From NCBI GenBank assembly GCA_907164885.2, contig OU015500.1, positions 53,567,783 to 53,631,782 on the forward strand: a stretch of DNA of 64,000 nt, given 5' to 3'. Both the position numbers and the translations under genes were made by a program. This stretch comes from Dolomedes plantarius (lineage: Eukaryota > Arthropoda > Arachnida > Araneae > Dolomedidae). The notes under the pieces were generated by a model. That model was not told the origin of the DNA. It saw only the letters and a list, made by a program, of their open reading frames with translations, and searched no databases. Below, piece by piece: positions 36,296-47,499 of this stretch (positions are counted from its first letter, which is position 1; each line of letters begins with the position of its first letter).

Positions 36296-36759
36296 GAATA
36301 TACATTAGCCGGTTGGTACGGTTTCTTACCAACGATATATAAGTTTTTATATTTTATAATAGAAAGAAAAACATGACTTTCGAGGGGCATGAATTTATAA
36401 AATACACTTTTATAACAGTGATTAATAGTCAATATATAATTTTGACATAAATCCAAATCTCTAAACTTACTATTTTGTGTGTGATGTCAGAGGCATCTTG
36501 TTTCACGACGCTTTCACCTGATCATAACGTCAAATAACAACAAGAACTTGAGAGCAAATGGGCATAAATCTATTTTTCCCGCTATCAGTGAACTATTCTT
36601 AAAGTACATGAACAATATTGGACAACTAGACACATTTAGTGCAGAGAAAAATAACTATTCTTAAGCTGGTATGTTTTCGTACCAATAGGCATTAATTGTT
36701 TAATAATTTCTCATGTAAGTCGAAGATTTATAAAAAATATATTGCGACGAGTAAAGGGA

Positions 36760-37790
36760 ATCAATCAGTTATTGAAGGACACATATTACAGAAGTCGAAG
36801 AACTCAAAAAGCTCTCTTAGGATGTGAAATACAAAACTGTCAACACTATAAATGTATTGAAAGTGGTACCATTTCTTACTCATGTTAAATGAGAAAAGAC
36901 AACTTTCTTATACGTGAATATAAGAGCGTAAAAGTCTCTCATTGGACGCATCAAAAATTGTCAAACTATCTTCAGTCATTGCAACTCTCATATTCTGACT
37001 TTGGGCATATTTGATATAAATCGAAGGACAGAAGTGCCTTACGTGCAACATTGCAAAAACCATAAAAGTGTTGAATGACTAAAACTTGGTAGTGAGTATA
37101 TATCTTATTACGTAACCTGAGGTGTCATTTATATAAATTGGATGGTGAAAAATCTTCTCATAAGATGAGCGTAAAATTCTGAACCTTTCGAAACATTTCT
37201 CATAGCATGTAGGTAAAACGACCTCTTCAGGACATAGGCCATCTTTCGTCTATATCGGAGAAAGTACAAGCTTCTAATGGGACGTATTAATATCCCTCAA
37301 TCTGCTGAAGCAGTGGATATAGTAGCAATTGTAACTCATTTCATGTCACTGGGGTCATCTCATAATAGTCGAAGCTCAGAAATAACCCTCATATAATATA
37401 TAAACTCTTCAACATTTTCGAATCACTGAAAGAGGTAGCAATCCTAACTTTCATTCCAGGACATATATGATACCTTTCATAGGAATTAGTGGGAACAAAA
37501 GCGTCTTACGAAAGTACCTAAAATCATCAAACTCCATAGAAACGCCCGTCTGAGTCCCATTCCTCTCTAAGATCTTTAATATAAACAGAATAACATGGTT
37601 TCATGGGAAAATGTAGGGAAAATCGCCAGATTGATAAAACATTGGAAACATTAGAAATTGTATCTTTTGACTCATGACACTGAGAAATAATCGAAATGGC
37701 GCCTCATGGGATATAGAGACGATTGTCAAACTGTTAGAGCATTTAAATAAAATTACTTCCGCGAATAATACAGAATAGTAGTATTCTCTG
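36760..37790 (+). repeat. cryptic ~90-125 bp satellite, about nine units
   Basis: A loosely conserved unit recurs with anchors TTGTCAAACT, CATTGAAAGTGGTA and CTCATGnCACTGAG. TCAAAC-type anchors fall near 36835, 36955, 37045, 37175, 37290, 37405, 37525, 37625 and 37730. Identity between units is low, so the array is old; edges are approximate. Confidence 0.55.
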
Positions 37791-39229
37791 AGGGATTTGA
37801 TTTTTTTTACAAATACAAAAATTGTTGTATCCCCGTTTTACTACTTAAACACTTAGGCACATATTAATTGAAGAATCTTAGAACTGTTTAAATATTTATA
37901 CAACTGCAGTTAAGTTCTATGAACTAGCAGACGATACTTTTTCACAGTTCGTTGTTACATGGCACAACTTCCTGCAAAAACATTTATGCAGAATTGGGCT
38001 GGCTTACACTCCGATTTATTCTCTTTGTAGTGTATCGGATTTGACCGGAGATCATCTTGAGGTCTCATAATGACCTTAATGGCATTGCAGCGGATAATGT
38101 TGCTTATTGTGATTATTTATTTCATACATCAAGAGACTATTGGGACGTCGATTCATGGTGAAAACAACGAGGTTTGGCATGAGTTTAAAAAAGTACATGA
38201 TGGTGACTGCAATCCTTTTCTTAGTAACTTATATATTTTTAAGTATTTTATTCACCAGTTTATGTTATTGTGGTAAAATTATGAACTATTGTAGTCCTGT
38301 TTACAAAATCCTAATACTTTTATTTAAAATATGCAAGTTTAAGATGCATGTAATATCTATACTATTTTGTGGTTCAATTATTTGCACGCCAAAGCATACG
38401 TCAAAGGAACTTCTGATCGAAAGAAGGCCAACGTAACATTACCACATTGAAACGTTACCTGCCAAACGTTACCTGTCAAACTACCTAGACTTTTACTCAT
38501 TAAAAAAGTTTGAACAAAAATGAAGAAGTGGAATGTTTTATTTAGCTAATTACTTTTATTCACTTAGTTTGTGTTTTTATATAAGGTTTACTTTGGTATC
38601 CCTATATAATAATCGTAAAATATAAATCGTAAAATGTAAATGGTAAAACCACGTGCATTTGACACGAAAAACACGATCGAAATCTTCTTCCCCACAGCCT
38701 TTAAGAAGGATTGCCCTATAAGTGTAAACATAGTTGGATGTTATCCAGAGAGACTAAATGTCGATGGATAGACACTTCCTTTTGCTATAGATTTCCCCAA
38801 AGAAACGAATTCAAATGAGATTTTATACAAATGCTCAACATAAATTGGTATGGTGATTATTCCATGCAACTTAAAAAATGCATGTTTGACTTTGAAAGGT
38901 GATACACCATCAAACCATTACAGATACTCCGTCAGTAGACTAATAGTTAAGTGTTGTAGCTGTTTTCGTAAATCATATCAACAATGATAGAAACCATTTG
39001 GTTCATGAATACATGAATGTTCATATGAAGTATTTTTTTCTGGTTCATTTCAGCATTTTATTCAGCATTTATTTTTACATCATTCTTTTTATGCTGTATC
39101 GTCTGAGTAGGATTATTCCCGTCTTTCTTAATATTTTATATTTTTATCGTATAAATGAATTCAGAAGATATTTCTCGATACATATGTCGCTTCATATTGC
39201 CTTGATTCTCTCACCTATCGGGTTATTTA
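36800..39229. other. no confident gene; satellite and AT-rich DNA
   Basis: Apart from the satellite and the weak exon candidate listed separately, this interval shows no coding or repeat signal that I can identify. Confidence 0.4.
38070..38210 (+). CDS. possible signal-peptide exon of a secreted protein
   Basis: I do not recognise this protein. From the ATG at 38070 the frame begins with a short polar start and a hydrophobic run (MLLIVIIYFI, residues 10-19), then QETIGTS and a charged stretch HGENNEVWHEFKKVHDGD. This is the layout of a secretory signal peptide followed by a hydrophilic propeptide or mature start. A possible splice donor, ATG|GTGACT, lies near 38200. The frame itself runs on to 38276, where it becomes hydrophobic. 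No downstream exon or promoter is identified, and an AT-rich genome yields hydrophobic ORFs by chance. Confidence 0.2.
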
Positions 39230-40389
39230 TCTATATATATAAAACAGTTCTGTAACTGACTGACTGACTGACATACAACGCACAGACCAAACCGCTGGAC
39301 CTAAAGGACTGAAATTTTGCATGGCTATTCTGCTTATAGTGTAGGGGTGCACTATGAAAGATTTTTGAAAGAATTCATCTTAGATTTTTTTAATTAAATT
39401 TTTAAGCTGTTTTTGTAACTTGTTTTAAGTTTGCATTTAAAATATCAATCTGAGGGTTACAAAATTTATATCACGAGAAGTATCATAAAAATTCCTTTAA
39501 AATGAAATATTTTTCGAACCTTTACCTCCCTTTTCTGATTTTTGGTGAATTTTTAAAGATTAATTTTTAGAATTTAATTTATTAAATGCTGAAATGCTGA
39601 TCATGTGGTTTCTTTTCTTTTCGTGATACTTTAAATAAATTTTGCGTCACGTGCATAACAAAAAAATAAATTGACAAACAGATTGTTGAAATACGGTAAA
39701 AGATAAAATTTAACAAATAGACTAATTGAGATGGAAGTGTTTTAAAAATTTAATTCAAAATAGCATGTTTTGACATAAACATACAAATTAATTGCATACA
39801 TTGACCGTTGTATTTAATTTGAATATTTTCTTGTACATTATTTTATCTATAAAAATATCAGTTGCGATTTTTTTAAAATATGTTTTTTTTTGTTTTTTGG
39901 CATTAATTGAATACATTGACTGTTGTATTTCATTTGAATGTTATAACGAGGATTATTGTTATAGCCTGTGTGTTTAAATTTTAACGTTAAGTGCTAGTAT
40001 TAAATGAATTAAGAAATATCTTAATCCCTAGTTTTCCTAAATTTAACTTGGTTGCTTGAGCTATTAGCAAGTTTAGCTTGTAAAATAGAACAGTTTAATT
40101 TTTACTTGCTCACCAATACGTGGGAGGTCTCAATGTTAACCCTGCACCATTTTGGTGTTCTAGGAAAAACATCTTTAAAATCGCCATCTGTTTCTCTTGT
40201 GCCTGGGAAAAAGCCTATTAAAATTAGTTCGTTTCTCAGGAAACGCAACCCCATTGTCAGTAAAATTGGATTTTTTTTTGTATGGCCGCCCTTTTTAAAA
40301 AAATGACTGGATATATCATCCCCGGAATTGCTCTTCTTTGGGGGTCCTTTAATTACTCCGAAAATTGCTGTCGCTAACAATTAGTGTAG

Positions 40390-40690
40390 ACTGGTGGTCA
40401 CCGATTGTTTCCCCGTTAACAGCTTTTGGCAGGCATTTGAAATCCGCCGCGTGGGAAAATCTCTCTCCTTCGCTATGGTCCAAGCTACGTCCAATTGAAT
40501 GTTGGCGCATTTCTACGTCAGCCTCGGCTAGACCAATCAGCTATTTGCGCGCTACTTCTTCGCCTGATTGGCGCAAGCTTAACGTCATTTTTGGCGGTGA
40601 ATCGCCTTATTAATCTAACCGGTTTTTTGCTCGATGCGCCCTTCGTCCCTCGCCGTCTAAGTACGGTCACTTTCAGCCTCTATCTCTAAG
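40390..40690 (+). promoter_or_regulatory. GC-rich promoter-like module inside the Helitron
   Basis: Within ~100 bp there are CCAAT (40533-40537), ATTGG, an inverted CCAAT (40567-40571), two ACGTCA half-sites (40515-40520, 40582-40587) and a TTTTGGCGG E2F-like site (40588-40596), plus TTGGCGC at 40502. CCAAT boxes ~33 bp apart combined with E2F-like sites are typical of animal promoters of cell-cycle genes. That is a resemblance, not a demonstration. No exon start follows that I can confirm. Confidence 0.35.
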
Positions 40691-41844
40691 TATTTTTGCT
40701 TGGCGATAATATTAATTTATTGCAACCCTTACTTTTCTCCTGTGCTCTTCTGTCCAGTGTTGAAATTAAGATATCAGAGCGAGCATTTTTTTTTGCAGAG
40801 AAAGGTTTTCACTTATGGTGCATATACATTGGTACAGAGTTCTCTCCCCGACTCCTGTCATCACATTAGTCACGGTAACATTAGACACGGTATTTAGAAC
40901 CACTCCCATTCCCGCGCGCAAGATTTCTTTGATGTGGTGTGTCCCCCGACCCCGCTCGACACCATTTGACCCGCTGAACCCCCACTCTTTCTTTGATGGA
41001 CCGCCAGAGGAGGCGATCCACGCATAGTAGAGAGTACAGAGAGACATAAATCACTGGCAGATGCAGAGAACTCTGCACCAATCTGTATGCGCTATTATAT
41101 TTTAGAGTTTAAGTACCCCCATCAGATCTTGGCCCTCGCTATGACTGTATCGGGGGGGGGGCTATTTTTTATCATACCATTTGCCGTATTACTTTACACC
41201 TGAACGGTCATCGAATTTATACGCTCATGTAATCTTCGAACTCTTTTTTTTACTGTATGAATTTAATGTATATTAATCCAGATTGGCTCAACGTTTACTA
41301 GTAAAAATTAAAAAAAAAACTTTTTTAAAATTTTAAACGACTCGGAACATTTTTTTTTTGATTACCAGCTGATACTACAACCTGTGATGTCGACGTTGCA
41401 AGTGCAGCCTTGGGTTCTTGCTTGATTTGTACTACCATATACGATTCTGCCCAAACAGGGTAGTATTAGGGAATTCGTCGAAATCTCTATGTTGCTGACA
41501 ATCCTATAATTTGAAGTCTTCATATCCTGCTGATAGTTGATGATCAACTCCTCCAGATATTCCAGACAATTCTTCATTATTGTGCATTATCGACCGATTG
41601 CCGTTTCGTCTGATTTCCATAGAGACTGGTACCAACAACTGACTATTATTCTACATCATAGACGACATCCTCAGAAGTGTAGATTGATCCCGAATCAACG
41701 TTACGGATTGGTGCTCGTGCCTCTTCCAATTGCTACAACATAATTGATGGTTCCACTACTCACCTAAGTATTACATCCGTACAGATTGGTGCTGGTTCCT
41801 TCCTGGCTTCATTTAACCACAGAACTAAAAAATCTCAACAGAAC

Positions 41845-41910
41845 TGTTGAATAGAAACTATTCCCTACAATAGAACTATTCCATACAATAGAAATAATTC
41901 CCTACGACAG
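41845..41910 (+). repeat. short tandem repeat ATAGAACTATTCCCTACA
   Basis: About three copies of a ~19-bp unit (AATAGAACTATTCCCTAC) lie just inside the 3' end of the Helitron. Confidence 0.7.
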
Positions 41911-42214
41911 ATGCATGCCTTCCACTCACTATATTCCTCCACGACAAATGTACTCCGTAGCGAAGCACGGATATTCAACTAGTTTCTCATAGAGAGCTTA
42001 TGATCCAATGCATTAATTGTTGTTTTTGCTCAATTTTTTTACTCCATAAGTACAATACCCATGTCGTTTGATGCAGGTATTTTGTGTATTTGATGTCTTC
42101 AATTTTAAAAAAATGCATATTAGTGAAGTGGCAATTGACTTTGACATTTTCTCCTTTCCTTAAATGCATTTTCCTCATTAGTATTTTTTCGAAAATTTAA
42201 ATTAAAATCCTAAG

Positions 42215-42300
42215 CGTTTATTTAACACTAAATGATTAGAAAAGTTCTTTGTTCAATTCCTAAGTGTTTATTTACTGATAAAGAATAACAAAATTCTTTG
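42215..42300 (+). repeat. ~50-bp tandem duplication
   Basis: CCTAAGCGTTTATTTAACA...TTCTTTGTT is followed by CCTAAGTGTTTATTTACTG...TTCTTTGTT, two diverged units. Confidence 0.55.
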
Positions 42301-42309
42301 TTACGTTTA

Positions 42310-43770
42310 TTTGCACAAAGCACTTGAAAAACAACATTCCATAAAAGGATACATGTACAAAATTCAGAACAACTTTTGAATAAGAACAAAAAAAACTCTA
42401 ACAATAAATTAGCAACTAATAGCGATATTACTTTAAAAACAAAAGATGCAAGGGACATAATCCTTTTTTTATTTCATTTCATTATTTTGTGTGAGAGACA
42501 AACAGAATGTACTAGAAATTTTAGCAGTGACAATTTGTCATATTTGATTGTACGGGCATTTCCGAGTTTACTCAAACTTCTGAATGCGTTTGTTTCAATA
42601 TTTACAGCAAACCCTTACTTAATAAAACCACCTTACCCGTTTAGAGAAAAAGATAAATGTTTCCCTTTTAACAATTTTTTTTTTTACTCTACTGTCTCGC
42701 TACAGTAAGGAACTTCTGTCGGAAATTTTGACGTTTTTAATTCATCTGCTTGAAACAGTTTGTAATTTTCTCCTCTAAAAGCCGCTTTAAAGAGAAAATT
42801 GGCTTCGTAAAGTATGGGAATTCTCAGGAAACTACAGATGACTCTCTAGAAAAATAGCATTCTGTATCTCCGTTTTTTTTTATTGATTACGACCGCAGTC
42901 TGCAACACTTTTAGAAACATTATTAAATGGAGAGTGACAGAAAAAAGTAAAGTTTAAAAACTTGAACAATTTTCCATCTGTGTTTAACATCTGTGAAAGT
43001 CTCTCATTAAGCTAATGTATTGTATATTTTTCCTCTAGACACTGAAAGAAAAAAAAATTCTTGCCGAGCAATTTTTAAGAGCGTAATAAATTATAAACAA
43101 AAAAGTAAATTTAAAATTTTGATGCAGTTATATAAACCACTGTTGACAGCTGAAAGAACTGCTTTAAACAATATTAATTACTTGTCTTGAATAATTAAAG
43201 AACGTTTTACAACTAGTTACAATTTTTCTCGTTAATCATTTGTGTCATAATGAGTATAAAAACAAATACTTATATTTTTTTATAATGAGTTTTCCGTAAT
43301 TACTAAAATATGAATGTATCCGAGAGCAAGGTTTAATAGCAAAAATTAGAGACTAAAAATGTATACATAAATTAATATGTATGTATTTATTTAATTATAT
43401 TTAATGTTTTGTTTATTAGAAATGCAGTAAAACATTTCCCTTTAGACAAGTATTATCGGATTTTAGCCCATTATGTACAGAAGAGCTTCCGGATAAAGAA
43501 CTTCCATTTAGTTTAAATTTATAGAGAACATTGAAATTGAATGAATATATGAACACCCCAAATTGACAAAACATCTCTATATAAATCGACGATTTGGGTC
43601 AAAAGCATGTTAAGAAGCTTCAAAGCATTTGATTTAATTCGTCAGCAATTACAGTTTGTAAGAAGTATTATGAATAGTGTTTCCTGTCTAAGCATAACTG
43701 GAAAAATTATGAATAAATGTTGATCATTTAGAACTATGCAGTGCTGAAAAGCACATTTTTTTATATCATT
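42310..43770. other. no recognisable gene
   Basis: AT-rich. The 110-codon ORF at 42376-42708 has no familiar motif. Confidence 0.45.
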
Positions 43771-43776
43771 GTAATA

Positions 43777-44749
43777 CAGTGATATCTCGGTACCACTCTA
43801 TAATTGGTTCCAGAGGGCCCGACGGGTACCGAAAAGAACGAGTACCGAACAAATTTTGCCTATAAAAATTAATGCAAATAGAATTAATTCGTTCCTGAGA
43901 ACCAAAAATTTCACATTTTATTTGGCAGTTTTCAAATGGCTGAGTTTGTTATTTTTCATATAAAATCTTTAAACTAGATAGGCATAATTTAAAACAATAA
44001 TTAGATAAAATAATTTAAAATTTATCTTCACTCCACCTATACAGAAAGGGGTTGATAGCCTCATGAGATAAAGGAGGAATAGAGGTGTTATTGCTTGGAA
44101 GGGGAATCTCTTTCCAATAAAAGACCGGGCGTTTGCACAGGGGTTCTGTCTCTGTTCCTTCTCTTAACATCCTCGATCTCAGTTTTAGACGCAGATATAA
44201 GGAATTTTTCCAACTATCCTATCAACCGAACTACCTAAGTTTCAAAATGTATCTGAAGTGAGGCATTGCTTGATCACTAAACAAGTCCAAATGTCGGCCT
44301 GCTAGAGATTTGTGAAGGCGACATTTTTGAAAAAAAATTTGCCATTTGACCTATTTCGGTCTTTCTTTTCTTCCTGAGAGACAGGAATTGGGGGAGTCGA
44401 CATGCTTCTTACGTTTCAGCATGTTATGTTTTAGTATGTGTGACGAGTACCGAGCCAACGTCGAGTACGGAAGATTTTTTTTTCTACAGTGAGCAAACGA
44501 AGAGTACCGAAGCAATTTTTTTCCTCGTCGAAATAAGACGAGTATCGAATTCGATGAGCACCGAAGCAATTTCTTAGTCGTCGAAATAAGACGAGTATCG
44601 AATTCGACGAGCACCGAAGCAATTTTTTACTCGTCGAAATGTGACGAGTATCGAATTCGACGAGTACCATTGCAATTTGTTTCTCGTCGAAATATGACTA
44701 GTATCGAATTTGACGAGTACCGAGGCAGACGAGTATGATTGTATATCTG
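43777..44749. mobile_element. pogo/Tigger-like element remnant with internal minisatellite
   Basis: TA (43775-43776 and 44750-44751) flanks ends CAGTGATATCTCGGTACC and, in reverse complement, CAGATATACAATCATACTCG. The left subterminal sequence (ATTGGTTCCAGAGGGCC, ACGGGTACCGAAAAGAACGA) resembles arthropod Tigger-type elements. The middle (44050-44300) is GC-balanced and may be decayed transposase, but I could not follow a frame. The right part is expanded into a 53-bp repeat. Confidence 0.65.
44531..44742 (+). repeat. 53-bp minisatellite, four units
   Basis: AAATAAGACGAGTATCGAAT-type unit starts fall at 44531, 44584, 44637 and 44690, an exact 53-bp period. Each unit contains GACGAGTAYCGAAGCAATTT, a variant of the pogo-like subterminal sequence, so the array grew out of the transposon end. 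Confidence 0.9.
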
Positions 44750-44751
44750 TA

Positions 44752-46910
44752 TTGTGAAGCTTATAAATCTTACGAGAATTTATTACGTTTGGTAAATTGC
44801 TTACCCGTTTATAAACGAAAGTTTAAATTTTATTTTCAAAACTTACGTCTTTTTAGTATAGGTACTGATATTTGCGACATGAGTCAGGAAATCTAAAATG
44901 CGAATATAATTCCCATTTTTTTTTCTTTTTTTGCCTTCAATTATTAGCCACCGAAGCACCTCAATATTCTTAAAAAATGGGTTGGAATGGAAATATATCC
45001 TCTAAATTAGAACAATTTCCATTAATCGGAGAGTAACTTGATTTATTACTACTATTACATCTTTAAAAACAGAACATAATTATATCGTGCATTTATTGAT
45101 TTCTACTGACCGTAATACAATTCAGATAAATATATACAACGATGCAACGATATGCTGCAAATACGTCTGACTTATTCTGGCACATAAACAATTTTAAAGT
45201 TTTAAAAGAAAACAACTTCAAATACGTATCTTAAATTATTTAACGATTTTAATACAAATAATTTTAATACTTTGTTAGGTTTACATAAGATTCGATTAAC
45301 AATAATCGAACTTCTAGGTGCATAAATCTAAATTAGCCGCTTAAGATGTGCTAATTGCGGCATACACGGTTGGTATAAATACCAAGGAGCTAGATTAACG
45401 GGAGGAAGGGGCTAACCAAGCGTTGAGGAAGCGAACGAAGTGAGAGGAAGTTAAAGGTGGAGGAGTGCTGGCGAAACGAAGTATAGAGCTGGAGCTAGGC
45501 TTAGAGTCTGGTTTAATAATAGTTGAGTTTTGCGAGCAGCCGCTGGAGGCATAGCTAGGTTGCTTCAAATCTACGCGAGTTCTTGATAGGCCCAAAGTTT
45601 ACGTGACAGCACTGATGATTGACATTCAAAGTATCTGTGAGAATTGCAAAGTGTATTTTTTCTTGAGTGAGTCGTTATAAAAGTGAATATATTGAATTGT
45701 ATTCCCCTTGCATGAATGCTATATATATCTCGTACTAGTAGTACGTATGCTTTATGTTGAAAAGCAAATTGACATATGAAAGTATTTAAATACACATTGT
45801 TGTTATGTAAGAACTGTGTTTGAATGAAGTTATTTAGAGTGCCACTAGACACTCTAAATAACTTCATTCTAGGTACAATATTTCTAGGTACATTATTTGC
45901 TGTTCATTATTTGCTAATTCTAGGTACATTATTTGCTGATTTACAGCTGCAGTTATAAAAAAAAATCTCATGTTAGATTATAGAAATGTTTCGGGTAGTA
46001 AATACTCGAGTGTATTTTTTTTAATTTCAAATTATCGATTAGCTTTTAGTTCATTACATTCCCGAATGAGTGTCTTCGTATATAAGAAAAAAAGATAAAT
46101 TGATAGTATTTGCAATTTTTATCACAGCTAGAGACGTTTATGTAGAAATTTGCTAAATTTCAACAAGAATTTAATAATCTTGGGAAAAGTTGAATATATG
46201 TGGTCTATTGTTTAATCATTTCCGTATTTTGGTGTTACATCTCTTCGAAAAATAAGACAGACATTTTTAAAAGTACAGTATTTTGATAAAAAAAGGTCTC
46301 CAAAAGTAGTCAGATAACTGAATGTTAAATGCTAAATTTATCACAGTATAGCTTATAACGAAATACATTTTGTGTTCTGGTGTTTAATATGGCGATTGCT
46401 TTTAACGTATGGAATTTAATTTTATCGATTGCCTTCTCTTAAAGTTTATCAGTATCTGAACACTTATATAAAATATAATAAAATTAATTGACGTCTTATA
46501 ACGAAAGCAATTTTACAGCTCTTTACAGAAAATTATGCTGGCACTCACTTACATATTCTCTGCCAAAAAAAAAAAAAAGACTTGCGGTTCGCGGAGCTCA
46601 CACAAAGCACTTCATCGGAAATTTAAATTAACATAGCGTTCAGGAGTGAATAGAACTTTACAGGAAATTTCATAAACTAAAGATCCATTATTTGCAATTC
46701 AACCGAGCAATAAATAATTATGAAATATGATGGAATTAAAAGATCTCATGCAACTGATTACATATTTTACATTCATTCTTTTCAAAGTACTTAAAGATTC
46801 AACTAGGTCTAATAATGAAAGCTATGCGGCTACTGCTGATAACAAAATTACAGTCGCATTGTAATTTCAAGATCAGCGGTATTTAAAATCTTAACATGGA
46901 AAAAAATATT
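44752..46910. other. no confident gene; GC-rich patch and hairpin
   Basis: Mostly AT-rich. 45370-45600 is GC-balanced and is preceded by TATAAATACC at 45374, which could be a TATA box of a solo long terminal repeat or of a host promoter; no partner features support either. The perfect hairpin at 45822-45869 is listed separately. Confidence 0.4.
45822..45869. repeat. perfect 20-bp inverted repeat, 8-nt loop
   Basis: GAATGAAGTTATTTAGAGTG (45822-45841) is exactly complementary to 45850-45869. It is followed by three partial copies of TTCTAGGTACATTATTTGCT up to 45950. Confidence 0.92.
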
Positions 46911-46912
46911 AT

Positions 46913-47055
<143 letters not shown>

Positions 47056-47499
47056 GGCGGAGCGTAAAATAAAAGTTTTCGATTTTGTTTTTGCCCTAGT
47101 GCGGAAAAGTTGGGTACTGGTGGGTAGGTCACGTATGCAAAGTTTTGGGAAAAAGAAAAAATATCTTCCGTCTCCATTTCGGCCGTGATTTTTAGCAGAT
47201 TTTTACCATACGGTTAAAAATGTGTATTTCCATTGTTTTCTATACAGCTTTTCGCTTATTCTGAAATAAAATTCAGTAAAAAACCCAGAACTCACCAAGG
47301 GGAGGTGGCTGCATTGCGAGTTCCACCCGTGCCCACCCATCCACCCAACCATATTGGCACTTAACTGCTTTGCCCTTGCAGTTATTCCAATTTTACTCGG
47401 TAATCGCATTTGGTTTCAAATGATAGCATAGCTTTTGTCGACTCTGTTCGGGTTCTAACTAAACAGGCACGCTTATTTTCTCCACACACAGACGCAGAA

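Larger units (their letters stand above)
34841..36699 (-). mobile_element. piggyBac transposon, internally deleted
   Basis: TTAA at 34837-34840 and 36700-36703 flank ends reading CCCATTAATGCCGACTTC on the left and, in reverse complement, ACAATTAATGCCTATTGG on the right. Palindromic motifs based on TTGGTACGTTTTCGTACCAA lie near 34970, 36310 and 36668. The transposase is on the minus strand at 35098-36182. The 1.86-kb length is below a full piggyBac because the N-terminal half of the gene is missing. Confidence 0.85.
39230..41982 (+). mobile_element. complete Helitron (2753 bp), non-autonomous, with passenger
   Basis: The 5' end reads A|TCTATATATATAAAACAG, then ACTGACTGACTGACATAC. The 3' end has a hairpin (CCGT-AGC-GAA-GC-ACGG, 41955-41970) followed by 8 bases and CTAG|T at 41979-41982. 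The host A and T on the two sides fit the Helitron target rule. No Rep/helicase frame exists, so it is non-autonomous. Compared with the short copy at 59196-59832, it carries about 2 kb extra (39941-41946). Confidence 0.9.

Noticed and set aside
42376..42708. 110-codon ORF
   Set aside because: No motif, biased to AT-rich codons, and unsupported start; likely chance.
43777..44749. Possible repeat-protein genes on the minus strand (44351-44670)
   Set aside because: The repeated Ser/Cys/Ile pattern is only the translation of the 53-bp minisatellite.
45374..45600. TATA box plus GC-rich leader as a host promoter
   Set aside because: No initiator, exon or long terminal repeat partner can be shown; the TATAAATA may be chance in AT-rich DNA.
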